A stretch of DNA of 64,000 bases, taken from assembly GCA_000336895.1 (NCBI GenBank), contig AOLX01000025.1:62001-126000 (forward strand), in the 5' to 3' direction. This DNA is from Haloarcula argentinensis DSM 12282. GTDB lineage: Archaea > Halobacteriota > Halobacteria > Halobacteriales > Haloarculaceae. Both the position numbers and the translations under genes were made by a program. Below, one piece after another: positions 16,866 to 25,408 of this stretch (positions are counted from its first letter, which is position 1; each line of letters begins with the position of its first letter). The notes under the pieces are model-generated. The model saw nothing but the letters and a program-made list of their open reading frames with translations. It did no database searches and was not told where the DNA came from.

Positions 16866-17027
16866 CTACCGGCATGACGCGAGACATCTCTGTTCGGTCG
16901 GACACCGTTGATAGACCGTTTCGATCCACTATCGGAAGATCGGAAAGCGGGTCAGACGTGTCAGACGCCGGTCGGTGTGTCACTCCGCGTCGTGTGACCG
17001 TTCGGCGAACCCTCCACGAATAACAAC

Positions 17028-17035
17028 CCTTAAGT
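17028..17035 (+). promoter_or_regulatory. TATA box of tRNA-Tyr
   Basis: The run ccttaagt ends 29 bases before the mature tRNA 5' end, the usual distance for an archaeal tRNA promoter. Confidence 0.5.
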
Positions 17036-17064
17036 CCGGACGGCAGGGTATTTTCGGGTGTCGA

Positions 17065-17138
17065 CCGCCCTTAGCTCAGACTGGTAGAGCAGTCGACTGT
17101 AGATCGACTTGTCCCCCGTTCAAATCGGGGAGGGCGGA
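17065..17138 (+). tRNA. tRNA-Tyr (GUA)
   Basis: A 74-base cloverleaf. The acceptor stem CCGCCCT/AGGGCGG pairs perfectly over 7 bases with discriminator A. The D arm is AGCTCAGACTGGTAGAGC, the anticodon stem GTCGA/TCGAC encloses the loop CTGTAGA with anticodon GTA at 17099-17101, and the T arm is CCCCC-GTTCAAAT-CGGGG. The C1-G72 first pair is the archaeal tyrosine identity element. There is no intron, and CCA is not encoded. Confidence 0.95.
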
Positions 17139-17275
17139 CTTGGTTTTCAGTTGGTGTCGAATGCTTGTGAACAGGACTTGATCCGTCGTGTGACTTCGAA
17201 CAGCGGAGCTCCACGAGATGATTCTGTTCCAGCGGATCTGTAAGATGAAATCGCTGGTGCCGGCTTGGTGTAGTG

Positions 17276-18457
17276 TCAGAAGCGCTCGCTCATTGCCGCC
17301 AGTCCGGCATCCACGTCGACAGTCGCGCCATGCTCACCGAGTGCGTTGCCCAGCGCCGCAAGCAGGTAGCTGACGTTCTTGCGACGAGCGGAGTGGCCCA
17401 TACAGCCGATACGCCAGATGTCGCCCTCCAGTGCACCCAGTCCGCTGGCGATCTCAAGGTCGTACTCGTCGAGCAACTGCTGGATGACCGCGCCGTCGTC
17501 GACGCCGTCGGGGACGCGGACGGTGTTCAGGCTCGGGAGCCAGAAGTCCTCGGGGGCGTTCATCTCCAAGCCCATGCCCTCCACCCCGGCTTTCAGCGCG
17601 CCAGCGACGCGCAGGTGGCGGTCCCAGCGGTCCTCGATGCCCTCCTCGGCGACGAGTCGTAGCGCCTCACGGAGCGCGTACACGTTCGTGATCGGAGCCG
17701 TGTGGTGGTAGGCGCGCTCGTCGCCCCAGTATCCTTCCAGCAGCGAGATGTCTAGATACCACGAGCGGGCCTCGGACTCGCGGGAGAGGACCTTGTCCAT
17801 CGCATCGTCGTTGAGCGTGAGCGGGCTCGCGCCCGGCGGACAGGAGAGGCACTTCTGCGGGCCGGAGTAGGCTACGTCGATGCCCCACTCGTCGACGCGG
17901 AGTTCGACGCCACCCAGCGAGGTCACGCTGTCGGCGATGACCAGCGCGTCGTTTGCGTGGGCGATATCAGTGAGTTCGGGCACCGACGGCTGGAGCACGC
18001 CGGTGCTCGTCTCGGCGTGGACGAACCCGAAGACGTCCGGGCTGTGTTCGTCGAATGCCGCTTCGACCGCTGCCGGGTCGAGCGGCTGGCCCCAAGGGGC
18101 GTCGACGGTGACGACCTCGCCACCCGCGCGCTCGGCCATGCTCGCCATCCGGTCGCCGAAGTAGCCGTTCGTCGGGACCAGCATCGTGTCGCCCGGTTCA
18201 ACGACGTTGCCGATGGCCGCCTCCATCGCCGCGGACCCGGTCCCGGAGACCGGAATCGTCCACTTGTTGTCCGTCCGGAACGTGTATCGGAGGAGGTCCT
18301 GGACCTCGTCCATAATCTCGATGAACGAGGGATCGAGGTGGCCGACCAGCGGCGTACTCATCGCCTTGAGTACGCGCGGGTGTACGTCGCTCGGGCCGGG
18401 GCCCATCAGCGTCCGGTCCGGTGGTGACAGCTCTCCGACAGCGGGTGCCTCGTCCAT
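17276..18457 (-). CDS. Class V aminotransferase (alanine--glyoxylate/serine--pyruvate type)
   Basis: 393-residue PLP enzyme of the AGXT family. Visible features are MGPGPSDVHPRVL at the N-terminus, SGTGSAAMEAAI for cofactor phosphate binding, the Asp in VIADSVTSLGG, and the Schiff-base lysine in SGPQKCLSCPPG (K202). Likely substrates are alanine/serine with glyoxylate or pyruvate, which would tie into the glyoxylate used by the malate synthase at 50 kb, though the two are far apart. Start at 18457 (MDEAPAVGEL); an upstream ATG at 18484 would add nine residues and is possible. Confidence 0.85.
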   Translation of the reverse strand: MDEAPAVGELSPPDRTLMGPGPSDVHPRVLKAMSTPLVGHLDPSFIEIMDEVQDLLRYTFRTDNKWTIPVSGTGSAAMEAAIGNVVEPGDTMLVPTNGYFGDRMASMAERAGGEVVTVDAPWGQPLDPAAVEAAFDEHSPDVFGFVHAETSTGVLQPSVPELTDIAHANDALVIADSVTSLGGVELRVDEWGIDVAYSGPQKCLSCPPGASPLTLNDDAMDKVLSRESEARSWYLDISLLEGYWGDERAYHHTAPITNVYALREALRLVAEEGIEDRWDRHLRVAGALKAGVEGMGLEMNAPEDFWLPSLNTVRVPDGVDDGAVIQQLLDEYDLEIASGLGALEGDIWRIGCMGHSARRKNVSYLLAALGNALGEHGATVDVDAGLAAMSERF

Positions 18458-18714
18458 ACCGTCTGTTACCCGGTGACTGGGCATTAAAATCCGCGGTCAC
18501 GCCGCTCTGTTCAGGGCGGGGCCGGTCCCACACCTCTGCTGAGAGCGGAACTCCCTCACCGCAATAGTACAGTAAATCTCACTTTTGTGTCGCCAGTCAT
18601 TGGCTGCCACTACCCTCCCCCATAACCACAATCGCCGGACGCCACTGTTGTGAAGGGTGTGAACAATCTACCCCGTTTTTACTCTCGTACTGCAAAGGTG
18701 GTGTGTGGTCGTCG

Positions 18715-18864
18715 ATGGGATTGTTCGATAACGCTGCGTCCCCTGGGGAGGAACCGAGACGCCGATACACCTGTCTGGTGTGCCAGGCGTCGTTCGACGT
18801 TCAGTACCACTCGTGTCCGGACTGCGGTGCGTACGACATCCGCCGGACGAAGTGGCTCACGTAG
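18715..18864 (+). CDS. Zinc-ribbon microprotein, 49 residues
   Basis: A short gene encoding MGLFDNAASPGEE, then YTCLVCQASFDVQYHSCPDC and a basic tail ending RRTKWLT. Cysteines at 20, 23, 34 and 37 form a C4 zinc ribbon. The tight finger spacing (CxxC-x10-CxxC) and basic tail suggest nucleic-acid or protein binding. A T-rich run gtttttact lies about 35 bases upstream as a possible promoter, and a T6 tract at 18922-18927 lies downstream as a possible terminator. Function unknown. Confidence 0.7.
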   Translation: MGLFDNAASPGEEPRRRYTCLVCQASFDVQYHSCPDCGAYDIRRTKWLT

Positions 18865-18921
18865 CCCCCGGCGTCCACGCTGGCACGTCCACCGGACTGC
18901 CTGCTATCGGGCTACACTGCC

Positions 18922-18927
18922 TTTTTT
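18922..18927 (+). terminator. T6 tract after the zinc-ribbon microprotein gene
   Basis: Six T 58 bases after the stop at 18864 and 55 bases before the next ATG. It could terminate the microprotein transcript; with the following AGATT it may instead be part of the aldo/keto reductase promoter. Confidence 0.35.
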
Positions 18928-18981
18928 AGATTGGTGCCGTGTACCACAGCCACCAAGTGACCGCCGACGGTACGATCGTCC

Positions 18982-19971
18982 ATGAACCGACGACAGTTAG
19001 GGACGACAGGGTACGACGTGACGGATGTCGGACTTGGCACCTGGAACATCGGTGGTGACTGGGGCGACGTCTCGGCGGAGGAGGGTCGGGAAACGATCCG
19101 GACCGCGCTCGACGCCGGCGTCGACTTCATCGACACCGCCGACGTGTACGGCGACGGCTTCAGTGAACAGCGCATCGCGGAAGTGCTCGACGAACGCGAA
19201 GTCCGCGACGAGGTGACCGTTGCGACGAAGGCTGGCCGCCGGCTCGACCCCCACACGGCCGAGCGGTACAACTACGACAACCTCTCGGAATACGTTGACC
19301 GCTCCCGGGAGTACCTCGGGGTCGGCTCGCTGGAACTCCTGCAACTGCACTGCCCGCCGACGGACGCCTACTACCAGCCCGAGACGTTCGACGCCCTCTC
19401 GCGGCTGAAAGACGAGGGAAAGGTCGATCACTGCGGCGTCAGCGTCGAACGCGTCGAAGAAGCGCTGAAAGCCATCGAGTACCCGGAAGTCGAGACGGTC
19501 CAGATAATCTTCAACATGTTCCGCCAGCGACCCGCAGAGCGGTTCTTCGAGGAGGCCAAGCGTCGCGACATCGGCGTCATTGTCCGGGTCCCGCTGGCCT
19601 CCGGACTCCTGACCGGCAAAGTCTCCCGGGACATGGAGTTCCCCGAGAACGACCACCGGAACTTCAACATCGAAGGCGAGGCGTTCGACCGCGGCGAGAC
19701 CTTCGCCGGCCTCCCGGTCGACGAAGGCTTCGATGCCGTCGACGAACTCCGCGAGCACGTCCCCGAGCGGATGACGATGGCCCAGATGGCGCTGCGCTGG
19801 ATCCTGGACCACGACGCGGTGTCGACTGTCATCCCCGGCTCGACCAATCCAGAGCACGTCCAAGCGAACGCGGCAGTCAGCGAAATGGACCCGCTCTCGA
19901 ATCAGGTCCACGGCGCGGTGCGTGACATCTACGAGGAGTATGTCTTCGGTGATGTCCACCACCGCTGGTAG
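18982..19971 (+). CDS. Aldo/keto reductase
   Basis: 329-residue TIM-barrel NADPH-dependent oxidoreductase. The catalytic tetrad is complete: Asp51 and Tyr56 in IDTADVYGDG, Lys83 in VATKAGRR, and His123 in LQLHCPP. The nucleotide-binding C-terminal segment STVIPGSTNPEHVQANAAV is present. It belongs to the YghZ/general stress branch with an unknown carbonyl substrate. It ends before a 770-base stretch without convincing genes. Confidence 0.88.
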   Translation: MNRRQLGTTGYDVTDVGLGTWNIGGDWGDVSAEEGRETIRTALDAGVDFIDTADVYGDGFSEQRIAEVLDEREVRDEVTVATKAGRRLDPHTAERYNYDNLSEYVDRSREYLGVGSLELLQLHCPPTDAYYQPETFDALSRLKDEGKVDHCGVSVERVEEALKAIEYPEVETVQIIFNMFRQRPAERFFEEAKRRDIGVIVRVPLASGLLTGKVSRDMEFPENDHRNFNIEGEAFDRGETFAGLPVDEGFDAVDELREHVPERMTMAQMALRWILDHDAVSTVIPGSTNPEHVQANAAVSEMDPLSNQVHGAVRDIYEEYVFGDVHHRW

Positions 19972-20743
19972 TCACCGCTCCGCGGATATGTTTGATTACA
20001 TATGTGTCTCCACGACGGTAGAATACGATTGAAGCAGCAAAATCTGGGTCAAAATTCTATTGCGAAGGGCGCTTTCGTGTGTTGATTATCATACTAAAAC
20101 TGACTATTCTGACGCTGGCATATATACGAATACAGACAGTTTTCGGACATAGACGTGTCAGAATACGACACTGTGTCTGACATGCTATTGAGCGTGCCCC
20201 GAGGTCGTGAAGATCTCGTTGCCTGTCCAGCTCATCCGTAACACCGTCGTGATGGAAGTGCCATTCAGTGTTGCCGGACACCAGCGTCGCGCCCATCAAT
20301 GTCGAGTTTCAGATCCCGTATCCGACATTGGACTGGGACTGTCGGACCGATGTACCAAGGACCAACGCCGGGTGGGCAAAACCCGGCGTGGAACCGTCCC
20401 GTACAGGGGAGCATGGAACGGTGGACGTCGGGAGAGTACGAGCACGAAGCGTGCTCGCATACGGTCTTCCACGTTATCCGATGTTTGTTATACAGCTCTT
20501 TATATGCTGTCGGCTGACAGGCTGAGCGACAGGAGGACGCTACTGCACTTCGTTCACGCCAGCTGGGAATACATCGCCATTGAACGCCGCAACTGATGCT
20601 TCGGCAGGTGTTACAGCTCTGGCTTTGGCTATTACTGACCGTCTGTGGCGAACTAGCCACCCGCTACCGGCCGGACTGTGGTGAATCACTACGCCGTCCC
20701 GGCGTGAGCAGGTTGGCCCTCGGTGGACCCGTCGCAGTGGTTC
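19972..20743. other. 772-base region without a convincing protein gene
   Basis: The first ~200 bases are AT-rich (matching the style of promoter DNA), and the rest is mixed composition. Overlapping short frames exist on both strands but none shows a recognisable domain or haloarchaeal codon pattern; the region may be a decayed gene. Strong hairpins at 20362-20462 are listed separately. Confidence 0.5.
20362..20462 (+). ncRNA. Candidate structured RNA: three consecutive hairpins
   Basis: Hairpin 1 has a perfect 9-bp stem, ACGCCGGGT (20365-20373) with ACCCGGCGT (20381-20389), extended by CC/GG across an A bulge. Hairpin 2 pairs ACCGT (20393-20397) with ACGGT (20418-20422), with an inner CCC/GGG. 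Hairpin 3 pairs CGAGCACG (20439-20446) with CGTGCTCG (20450-20457), extended by GTA/TAC. Three in 100 bases of non-coding DNA is suggestive, but no known RNA family is recognised. Confidence 0.3.
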
Positions 20744-21079
20744 TTACTCTTCGGTGGTGAGTTTCGGGCCGGGCTTCCAGGTGTTGCCTTCGAGGACAAC
20801 GAGGTCGTAGCGTTCGAGCACCTGAAGCGTATCGACGACCGCCTGGGCGTCGAATGAGACGGTCATATCTTCGGGCAGTTGCTGGGCAATTGCACTGCGT
20901 GTCCCCCCGTCCATCCGGACTACCGTGTCAAGCAACTGTTCGAGGTCGTCGAGTAGCGAGACGAGCGACGTCGACCCCTCGTCTTCTGTCGCCAGTTTCG
21001 ACATGACTTCGTCGTAATTCCCCGATATCTCCATCGATACTGACACGGTCTCGGCTTCGATGTCTTCTTCGTCTCCCAT
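20744..21079 (-). CDS. Small acidic protein, possible winged-helix remnant
   Basis: 111 residues. The first ~20 are acidic (GDEEDIEAETVSVSMEI), and the middle is amphipathic helices. The end, AVVDTLQVLERYDLVVLEGN then TWKPG, resembles the recognition-wing part of winged-helix regulators (helix, then LV-L-x-G-x-W). There is no full HTH that I can defend. The upstream 250 bases are strongly AT-rich and should contain its promoter. It stands alone between two gene-poor stretches. Function unknown. Confidence 0.6.
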   Translation of the reverse strand: MGDEEDIEAETVSVSMEISGNYDEVMSKLATEDEGSTSLVSLLDDLEQLLDTVVRMDGGTRSAIAQQLPEDMTVSFDAQAVVDTLQVLERYDLVVLEGNTWKPGPKLTTEE

Positions 21080-21956
21080 AGGGGCAAATATATGCGCACT
21101 TGTAGAAATACGTTTCCATATTTGTTACAACAGACGCATCTACCGGCTGTTTCGCTGCAAAAGCGAGTTGCATATCTGTTACTATCTGTCCAATATGTAT
21201 AGCTATAACTATGTATTGGGAGAATATTTATCCTAACGTGCGTGTGGAAACATCTATTTAGTAGTCAAATCTTCCATCCAATATCGTTCTGCCGGAATAA
21301 TTAGATGTATTTCGCATATTTGAATATATATTCTTGTCCAGGTCTGTTACCGTGGTCTCGGTAATCTCACATCATCAAAGACGCACTGCCCCTGTTGTGA
21401 TCGTTCGGATAGGTCGAACGATATCAAAAGCGCCTGCGTCGTAGCGTAAGCCCGGCCCGGTGGCAGCTAACTCGTCCACGTCAACTGGTACCCTGCCGCT
21501 GGGCCGGTGTATCCGCTCCCACGGGCGACACACGCTCGGGCAGTCTGCTCTCTCTTGTCCCGGAAGATAACAAAAGTACGGTTATTATTCCCCTGAACTG
21601 AACAGTCTCCTGTCTCTTCCGCTGGACGGGGCTATCGGCGAGCCACAGTGCCGTGGAACACTGTTAGTTTCAGCATACGGAACAAGCAACACATCGATTG
21701 TGTTTGATCCCGGTGCGCTCTACGTTTGCCGGCAATGGACCGACATGGTAGGGGACAGCGGCAAGTGCGTACAGCCACATATGCGCCTATTTCGCGGGGC
21801 GCTGTAGTCCGATGGATGGCCACCCGTTGCTTTCACTGTATTCGGCATCTGTTCGAGAATACGAACTATCGACAGCGAAGTGCGACTGCGCGAGTGCCAG
21901 CCGGCGACGGACGTAGTGTTAGCACACGCCCGAGAGTTCGGTTCGCCGACGCTCGC
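21080..21956. other. 877-base region without a protein gene
   Basis: The first ~260 bases are very AT-rich, with runs such as tatagctata and tgaatatatattc. The middle (about 21395-21560) turns GC-rich and holds the hairpins listed separately. The last ~350 bases are mixed, with no recognisable domain in any frame. It lies downstream of livF and upstream of the small gene at 20744. Confidence 0.5.
21400..21527. ncRNA. Candidate structured RNA with 15-bp stem containing two G-U pairs
   Basis: An 8-bp hairpin (21400-21407 with 21415-21422) is followed by a long one. In the long hairpin, 21452-21466 pairs with 21493-21507 over 15 positions, the only two non-Watson-Crick pairs being G-U if transcribed on the plus strand. 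Below it, AGCG (21443-21446) pairs CGCT (21514-21517), and CGCCTG (21431-21436) pairs CGGGCG (21522-21527), giving a ~97-base stem with two internal loops. This resembles a guide or regulatory RNA, but no kink-turn or box motif is seen. Confidence 0.35.
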
Positions 21957-22673
21957 TCAGTGGATGCCGACGTACGCCTCTGTGATGTAGTCGTTGTTCT
22001 GGAACTCCGCGGCGGAGCCACTGAGCTCGACCCGGCCGGACTCCAACAGTGAGAGCCGGTGGGCGTGGCGCAGCGCGAACGTGGCGTTCTGCTCAACGAG
22101 CAGGAGCGTCTGGCCCTGGTCGTTCAGCGTCTCGATGGCGTCGCTGATGTCGTCGATGATGACGGGAGCCAGCCCGAGCGTTGGTTCGTCGAGGACGAGC
22201 AGTTCCGGGTCGCCCATCAGCGCCCGGCCGACGGCGAGCATCTGCTGTTCGCCGCCGCTCATCGTCTGGGCCTCTTGGTCCCGGCGGTCGTCGAGTCGCG
22301 GGAACAGGTCGTACACCATCTCCAGGTCGGCCCGGACGGCGTCGCGGTCCTCGCGGAACTGCGCGCCCATGAGCAGGTTCTCGTGCACCGAGAAGAACGG
22401 GAACAGGTCGCGGTCCTCGGTGCAGTAGATGAGGCCGTCGTTGACCAGCTGCTGGGGGTTGAGGTCGGCCACGTCTCGCCCGTTGAACCGAATCGTCCCG
22501 CCATAGTCGAGGAAGCCGGCAACGGCGTCCAACAGCGTCGTCTTCCCCGCGCCGTTGGGGCCGACGATGCCGCCGATCTCCCCGCGCTCGACGGTCAGCG
22601 AAACGCCGTCCAGCGCCTGAGACTTGCCGTAGTACACGTCGAGGTCTTCAACTTCGAGCAGCGGGTCTCTCAT
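21957..22673 (-). CDS. livF: Branched-chain amino acid-type ABC transporter ATPase LivF
   Basis: 238-residue cytoplasmic ATPase of the HAAT importer. Walker A GPNGAGKTT at residues 38-46, signature MSGGEQQ at 138-144, and Walker B LLVLDEP at 158-164 are intact. It is the last gene of a five-gene minus-strand operon (binding protein, livH, livM, livG, livF) and overlaps the livG stop by 4 bases. The operon sits beside acyl-CoA catabolic genes, so the transported compound may be a branched or aromatic carboxylic acid and not an amino acid; the sequence cannot tell. Confidence 0.92.
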   Translation of the reverse strand: MRDPLLEVEDLDVYYGKSQALDGVSLTVERGEIGGIVGPNGAGKTTLLDAVAGFLDYGGTIRFNGRDVADLNPQQLVNDGLIYCTEDRDLFPFFSVHENLLMGAQFREDRDAVRADLEMVYDLFPRLDDRRDQEAQTMSGGEQQMLAVGRALMGDPELLVLDEPTLGLAPVIIDDISDAIETLNDQGQTLLLVEQNATFALRHAHRLSLLESGRVELSGSAAEFQNNDYITEAYVGIH

Positions 22674-23407
22674 TGGACCGCGCTCACCTCCCCGGCGAGG
22701 TAGGCGTCCTGAACCCGCTCGTCACCGACGATGTCGGCCGGGTCACCCGACGCCAGTTTCTGGCCGTTGTGCAACACGACGACCCGGTCGACGAGGTCCA
22801 TCAGCCCGCGCATGTTGTGGTCGACGACGACCATCGTGATGCCCTGCTCGCGGAACGACTCGAACTGCTCGGAGAGCCGCCGGACCTCCGTCTGGTTCAG
22901 GCCAGCGAAGGGCTCGTCCAGCAGGAGGAGGTCCGGCTCTGTCGCCAGGGCCTTCGCGATTTCGAGGCGGCGAACGTCGGCGTGGGGCAGGGAGCCGGGG
23001 TCGTCGTCGAGGGCGTCCTCGATGTCGACCTGTGCGGCGTAACTGGCGATTGCCTCGTCGCTCGCGCCACCGTCGAGCGAGCGAATGCTGTTGGGGAACG
23101 TGAATAGCTCGATGTTCTCTCGGACGGTCATCGACCCGATAGGGTTGGACTCCTGAGAGACGCGTGACAGACCGCGGTTCACGATTTCGTGGGTCTTGTC
23201 GTCCGTGATGTCCGTCCCGTCGAAGCGCACTGTCCCGCCGGTCACCTGGTAGATGCTCATGATGCAGTTGAACACGGTCGTCTTGCCGGAGCCGTTGGGG
23301 CCGATGAGGCCGAGTATCTCGCCGCTCTCGACGCCAAAGGAGAGGTCGTCGACGGCGACGAGGCCGCCGAACTGCTTGGTCAAGTCCTCAACCGACAGCA
23401 GCGTCAC
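22670..23407 (-). CDS. livG: Branched-chain amino acid-type ABC transporter ATPase LivG, altered signature motif
   Basis: 245 residues, pairing with LivF as the second ATPase. Walker A GPNGSGKTT (36-44), the Q-loop (VSQE, ~83), Walker B LLLLDEP (160-166) and the switch histidine (DHN, ~197) are normal. The ABC signature, usually LSYGQQRRLEIA, reads LPHADVRRLEIA (140-151): the Ser-x-Gly-Gln core has gone while the flanking RRLEIAKAL is kept. In a heterodimer this would leave one ATP site without a signature motif. It overlaps livF and livM by 4 bases each. Confidence 0.92.
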   Translation of the reverse strand: MTLLSVEDLTKQFGGLVAVDDLSFGVESGEILGLIGPNGSGKTTVFNCIMSIYQVTGGTVRFDGTDITDDKTHEIVNRGLSRVSQESNPIGSMTVRENIELFTFPNSIRSLDGGASDEAIASYAAQVDIEDALDDDPGSLPHADVRRLEIAKALATEPDLLLLDEPFAGLNQTEVRRLSEQFESFREQGITMVVVDHNMRGLMDLVDRVVVLHNGQKLASGDPADIVGDERVQDAYLAGEVSAVQ

Positions 23408-24525
23408 CGTCGGTCACCACCCAGCGCGCCGAGCGCACGCCAGAGGAGACGGAACAGTCCGTCCCGAGCGAACACCAGCACGAGGAGAACGAGCAGCCAG
23501 AGGGCGAGCCAGCGCAGTTCCTCGCCGAGGCCGACGAGGAACACGTCCCGGAGTCCAACGAACAGGAACGCGCCGCCGAGCGGCCCCAGAATCGAGCTCA
23601 TGCCGCCGATGACCGCCATCGCTATCATCTGGATGCTGTTGTCCACGATGACGAACGTCTGGGGATCCACGCCCGCATTGACGTGGGCGAGCAGGACGCC
23701 GCCGATGCCCATCGGGACCGCACTCAACACGAACGACCAGAGCTTGAACTTCGTCGGGTCCAGCCCGGCCGCGGAGACGGCGTCCTCGTTCTCCCGGATG
23801 GCGACCAGCACGGTGCCTACGTCGGAGCGCCCGACGTAGGTCAGCGTGGCCGCAACGGCGAGCATCGACACCACAACCATGTAGTACTGCAGCGTCAGGT
23901 CGTAGGTGAACACGTCGACGCGGATGCCTCGAAGGCCGTTTGTCCACTCGCTCAGGGCCTTCGTCAACCGGTAGAACAGCAGGACGGTGACGAAGGTGAC
24001 GAGCGAGAAATACGGGCCACGGAGCCGGAGCGAGGGGACGGCGATGGCCAGCCCCAGCACCGTCGTCACGAGTATCGACAGCGGGACTGTGACAAACAGC
24101 GATAGCCCCGGGTTCAGATGGAGCACCAGCAAGCCGGTGGTGTATCCGGCCGCCCCAGACAGCGCCGAGTGGCCGAAGCTGATGTAGCCGGTGTAGCCGC
24201 TCTGGATGTCCCAGCCCATCGCGAAGACGGCCCAGACCGCGCCAAGCGTAAGCGGTCTGAGGTAGTCCTGGCCCCACAGCGGCGCGGTGACGAGGCCGCC
24301 GAAGGCCACTACGAGCAGCAACAACTGCAGGCCGGTGACCTCGCCGAAACGCTCGCCGAGTCTGCGGTTGTACCGCTCCGCGACCGGCCAGAGCAGCCGT
24401 TCCGCTGGCCGGCCGACCGCCCCGACGACGCCGGCCCCCTGCGCGAGGAGGGTGTCTCTCAGGACCGATTCGGCGCGGCCAACGAGCCGGCCGATACCTC
24501 GGCCGGTCTGTTCTCGGTCACTCAT
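23404..24525 (-). CDS. livM: Branched-chain amino acid-type ABC transporter permease LivM
   Basis: 373 residues. An unusually long soluble N-terminus (~70 residues, MSDREQTGRGIGRLVG onward) precedes about eight to ten membrane helices. The LivM landmarks are GYTGYISFGHSALSGAAGYT and the EAA-like coupling loop RENEDAVSAAGLDPTKFKLW. Start at 24525 overlaps the livH end by 8 bases, which argues against the longer upstream frame. It forms the channel with LivH in the cytoplasmic membrane. Confidence 0.92.
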   Translation of the reverse strand: MSDREQTGRGIGRLVGRAESVLRDTLLAQGAGVVGAVGRPAERLLWPVAERYNRRLGERFGEVTGLQLLLLVVAFGGLVTAPLWGQDYLRPLTLGAVWAVFAMGWDIQSGYTGYISFGHSALSGAAGYTTGLLVLHLNPGLSLFVTVPLSILVTTVLGLAIAVPSLRLRGPYFSLVTFVTVLLFYRLTKALSEWTNGLRGIRVDVFTYDLTLQYYMVVVSMLAVAATLTYVGRSDVGTVLVAIRENEDAVSAAGLDPTKFKLWSFVLSAVPMGIGGVLLAHVNAGVDPQTFVIVDNSIQMIAMAVIGGMSSILGPLGGAFLFVGLRDVFLVGLGEELRWLALWLLVLLVLVFARDGLFRLLWRALGALGGDRR

Positions 24526-25405
24526 GGACGAACTCCGTGCCGTACAGGCCCTGTGGCAGCACCAGCAGGACGACCACGAGGACCACCAGCGACATGATAC
24601 CGCGGACGCTCTGTCCGAGGAACTGTCCGGTCGCCGTCTGCAGGTAGCCGACGATGTAGGCGGCGGCGACCGACCCCTTGATGGAGCCGATGCCGCCCAC
24701 GACGACGATGATAAAGGCGAGCGCGAGCGGTTCCAGCCACATCGTCGGTTCGGCCGCCCCGATACCGCCCAGGAACACGCCGGCGATGCCAGCCAAGCCG
24801 CCCGCGACGAGCCACGTGCGGGCACGCACGCCGGACACGTCGACGCCGGTGAGCATGGCCCCGCGCTCGCTCATCGAGGTGGCGCGTATCGACCGGCCGC
24901 TGTCGGTCTTGGTGACGTAGTACCAGAGCAGCCCCATCGCACCCCAGGAGGCGACGAAGGCCGCGAGTTCCACGTAGAGAATGCGGGTCCCGAGCGCCTG
25001 GACCTGCAGCACGCCCGGTACCACGCTGTACTGGTAGGGCTGAGCGTGAAACACAAGCGTGACGAGTTCGGTGAAGGCGATGGCAACCACGATGGTCGCG
25101 AGGAACGTGATGACGACGTTCTCCTCGATGGTCCGGACCAGCACGACGTAGAGACCGTAGGAAATGAGCCCGACGATGACGATTGTGAGCGGGAACGCGA
25201 CTATCGGATGCAGCGTCACGCTCGCAAGGATACTGTCCGAGACGAGACTCAGGTAGGTGTACGCGCCGGCCATTATCAGCGCGCCGTGGGCGAGGTTCAA
25301 CACGCCGCCGACGCCAAACACCATGGTGAAGCCGATAGCGATCAGGGCGTAGACGGCGCTGATGAGCGCGCCGTCGACGATGACGCTGGCAATGTCTCCG
25401 AGCAT
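24518..25405 (-). CDS. livH: Branched-chain amino acid-type ABC transporter permease LivH
   Basis: 295 residues with about eight membrane helices. Family features: ALIAIGFTMVFGVGGVLNLAHG near the N-terminus, RATSMSERGAMLTGVDVSGV as the coupling loop, and VVGGIGSIKGSVAAAYIVGY. The gene begins 3 bases before the binding-protein stop region and overlaps livM by 8 bases, showing tight translational coupling across the operon. Confidence 0.92.
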   Translation of the reverse strand: MLGDIASVIVDGALISAVYALIAIGFTMVFGVGGVLNLAHGALIMAGAYTYLSLVSDSILASVTLHPIVAFPLTIVIVGLISYGLYVVLVRTIEENVVITFLATIVVAIAFTELVTLVFHAQPYQYSVVPGVLQVQALGTRILYVELAAFVASWGAMGLLWYYVTKTDSGRSIRATSMSERGAMLTGVDVSGVRARTWLVAGGLAGIAGVFLGGIGAAEPTMWLEPLALAFIIVVVGGIGSIKGSVAAAYIVGYLQTATGQFLGQSVRGIMSLVVLVVVLLVLPQGLYGTEFVHE

Positions 25406-25408
25406 CGT

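Noticed and set aside
17065..17138. Intron in the tRNA gene
   Set aside because: The anticodon loop is a standard seven bases (CTGTAGA), so no intron is present.
20207..20596. 129-codon frame in the gene-poor stretch
   Set aside because: Composition is unlike haloarchaeal proteins (basic, Cys- and Ser-rich), there is no homology I recognise, and it contains the hairpins.
19972..21956. RNase P RNA or SRP RNA gene
   Set aside because: I looked for the conserved RNase P core elements and SRP motifs and did not find them.
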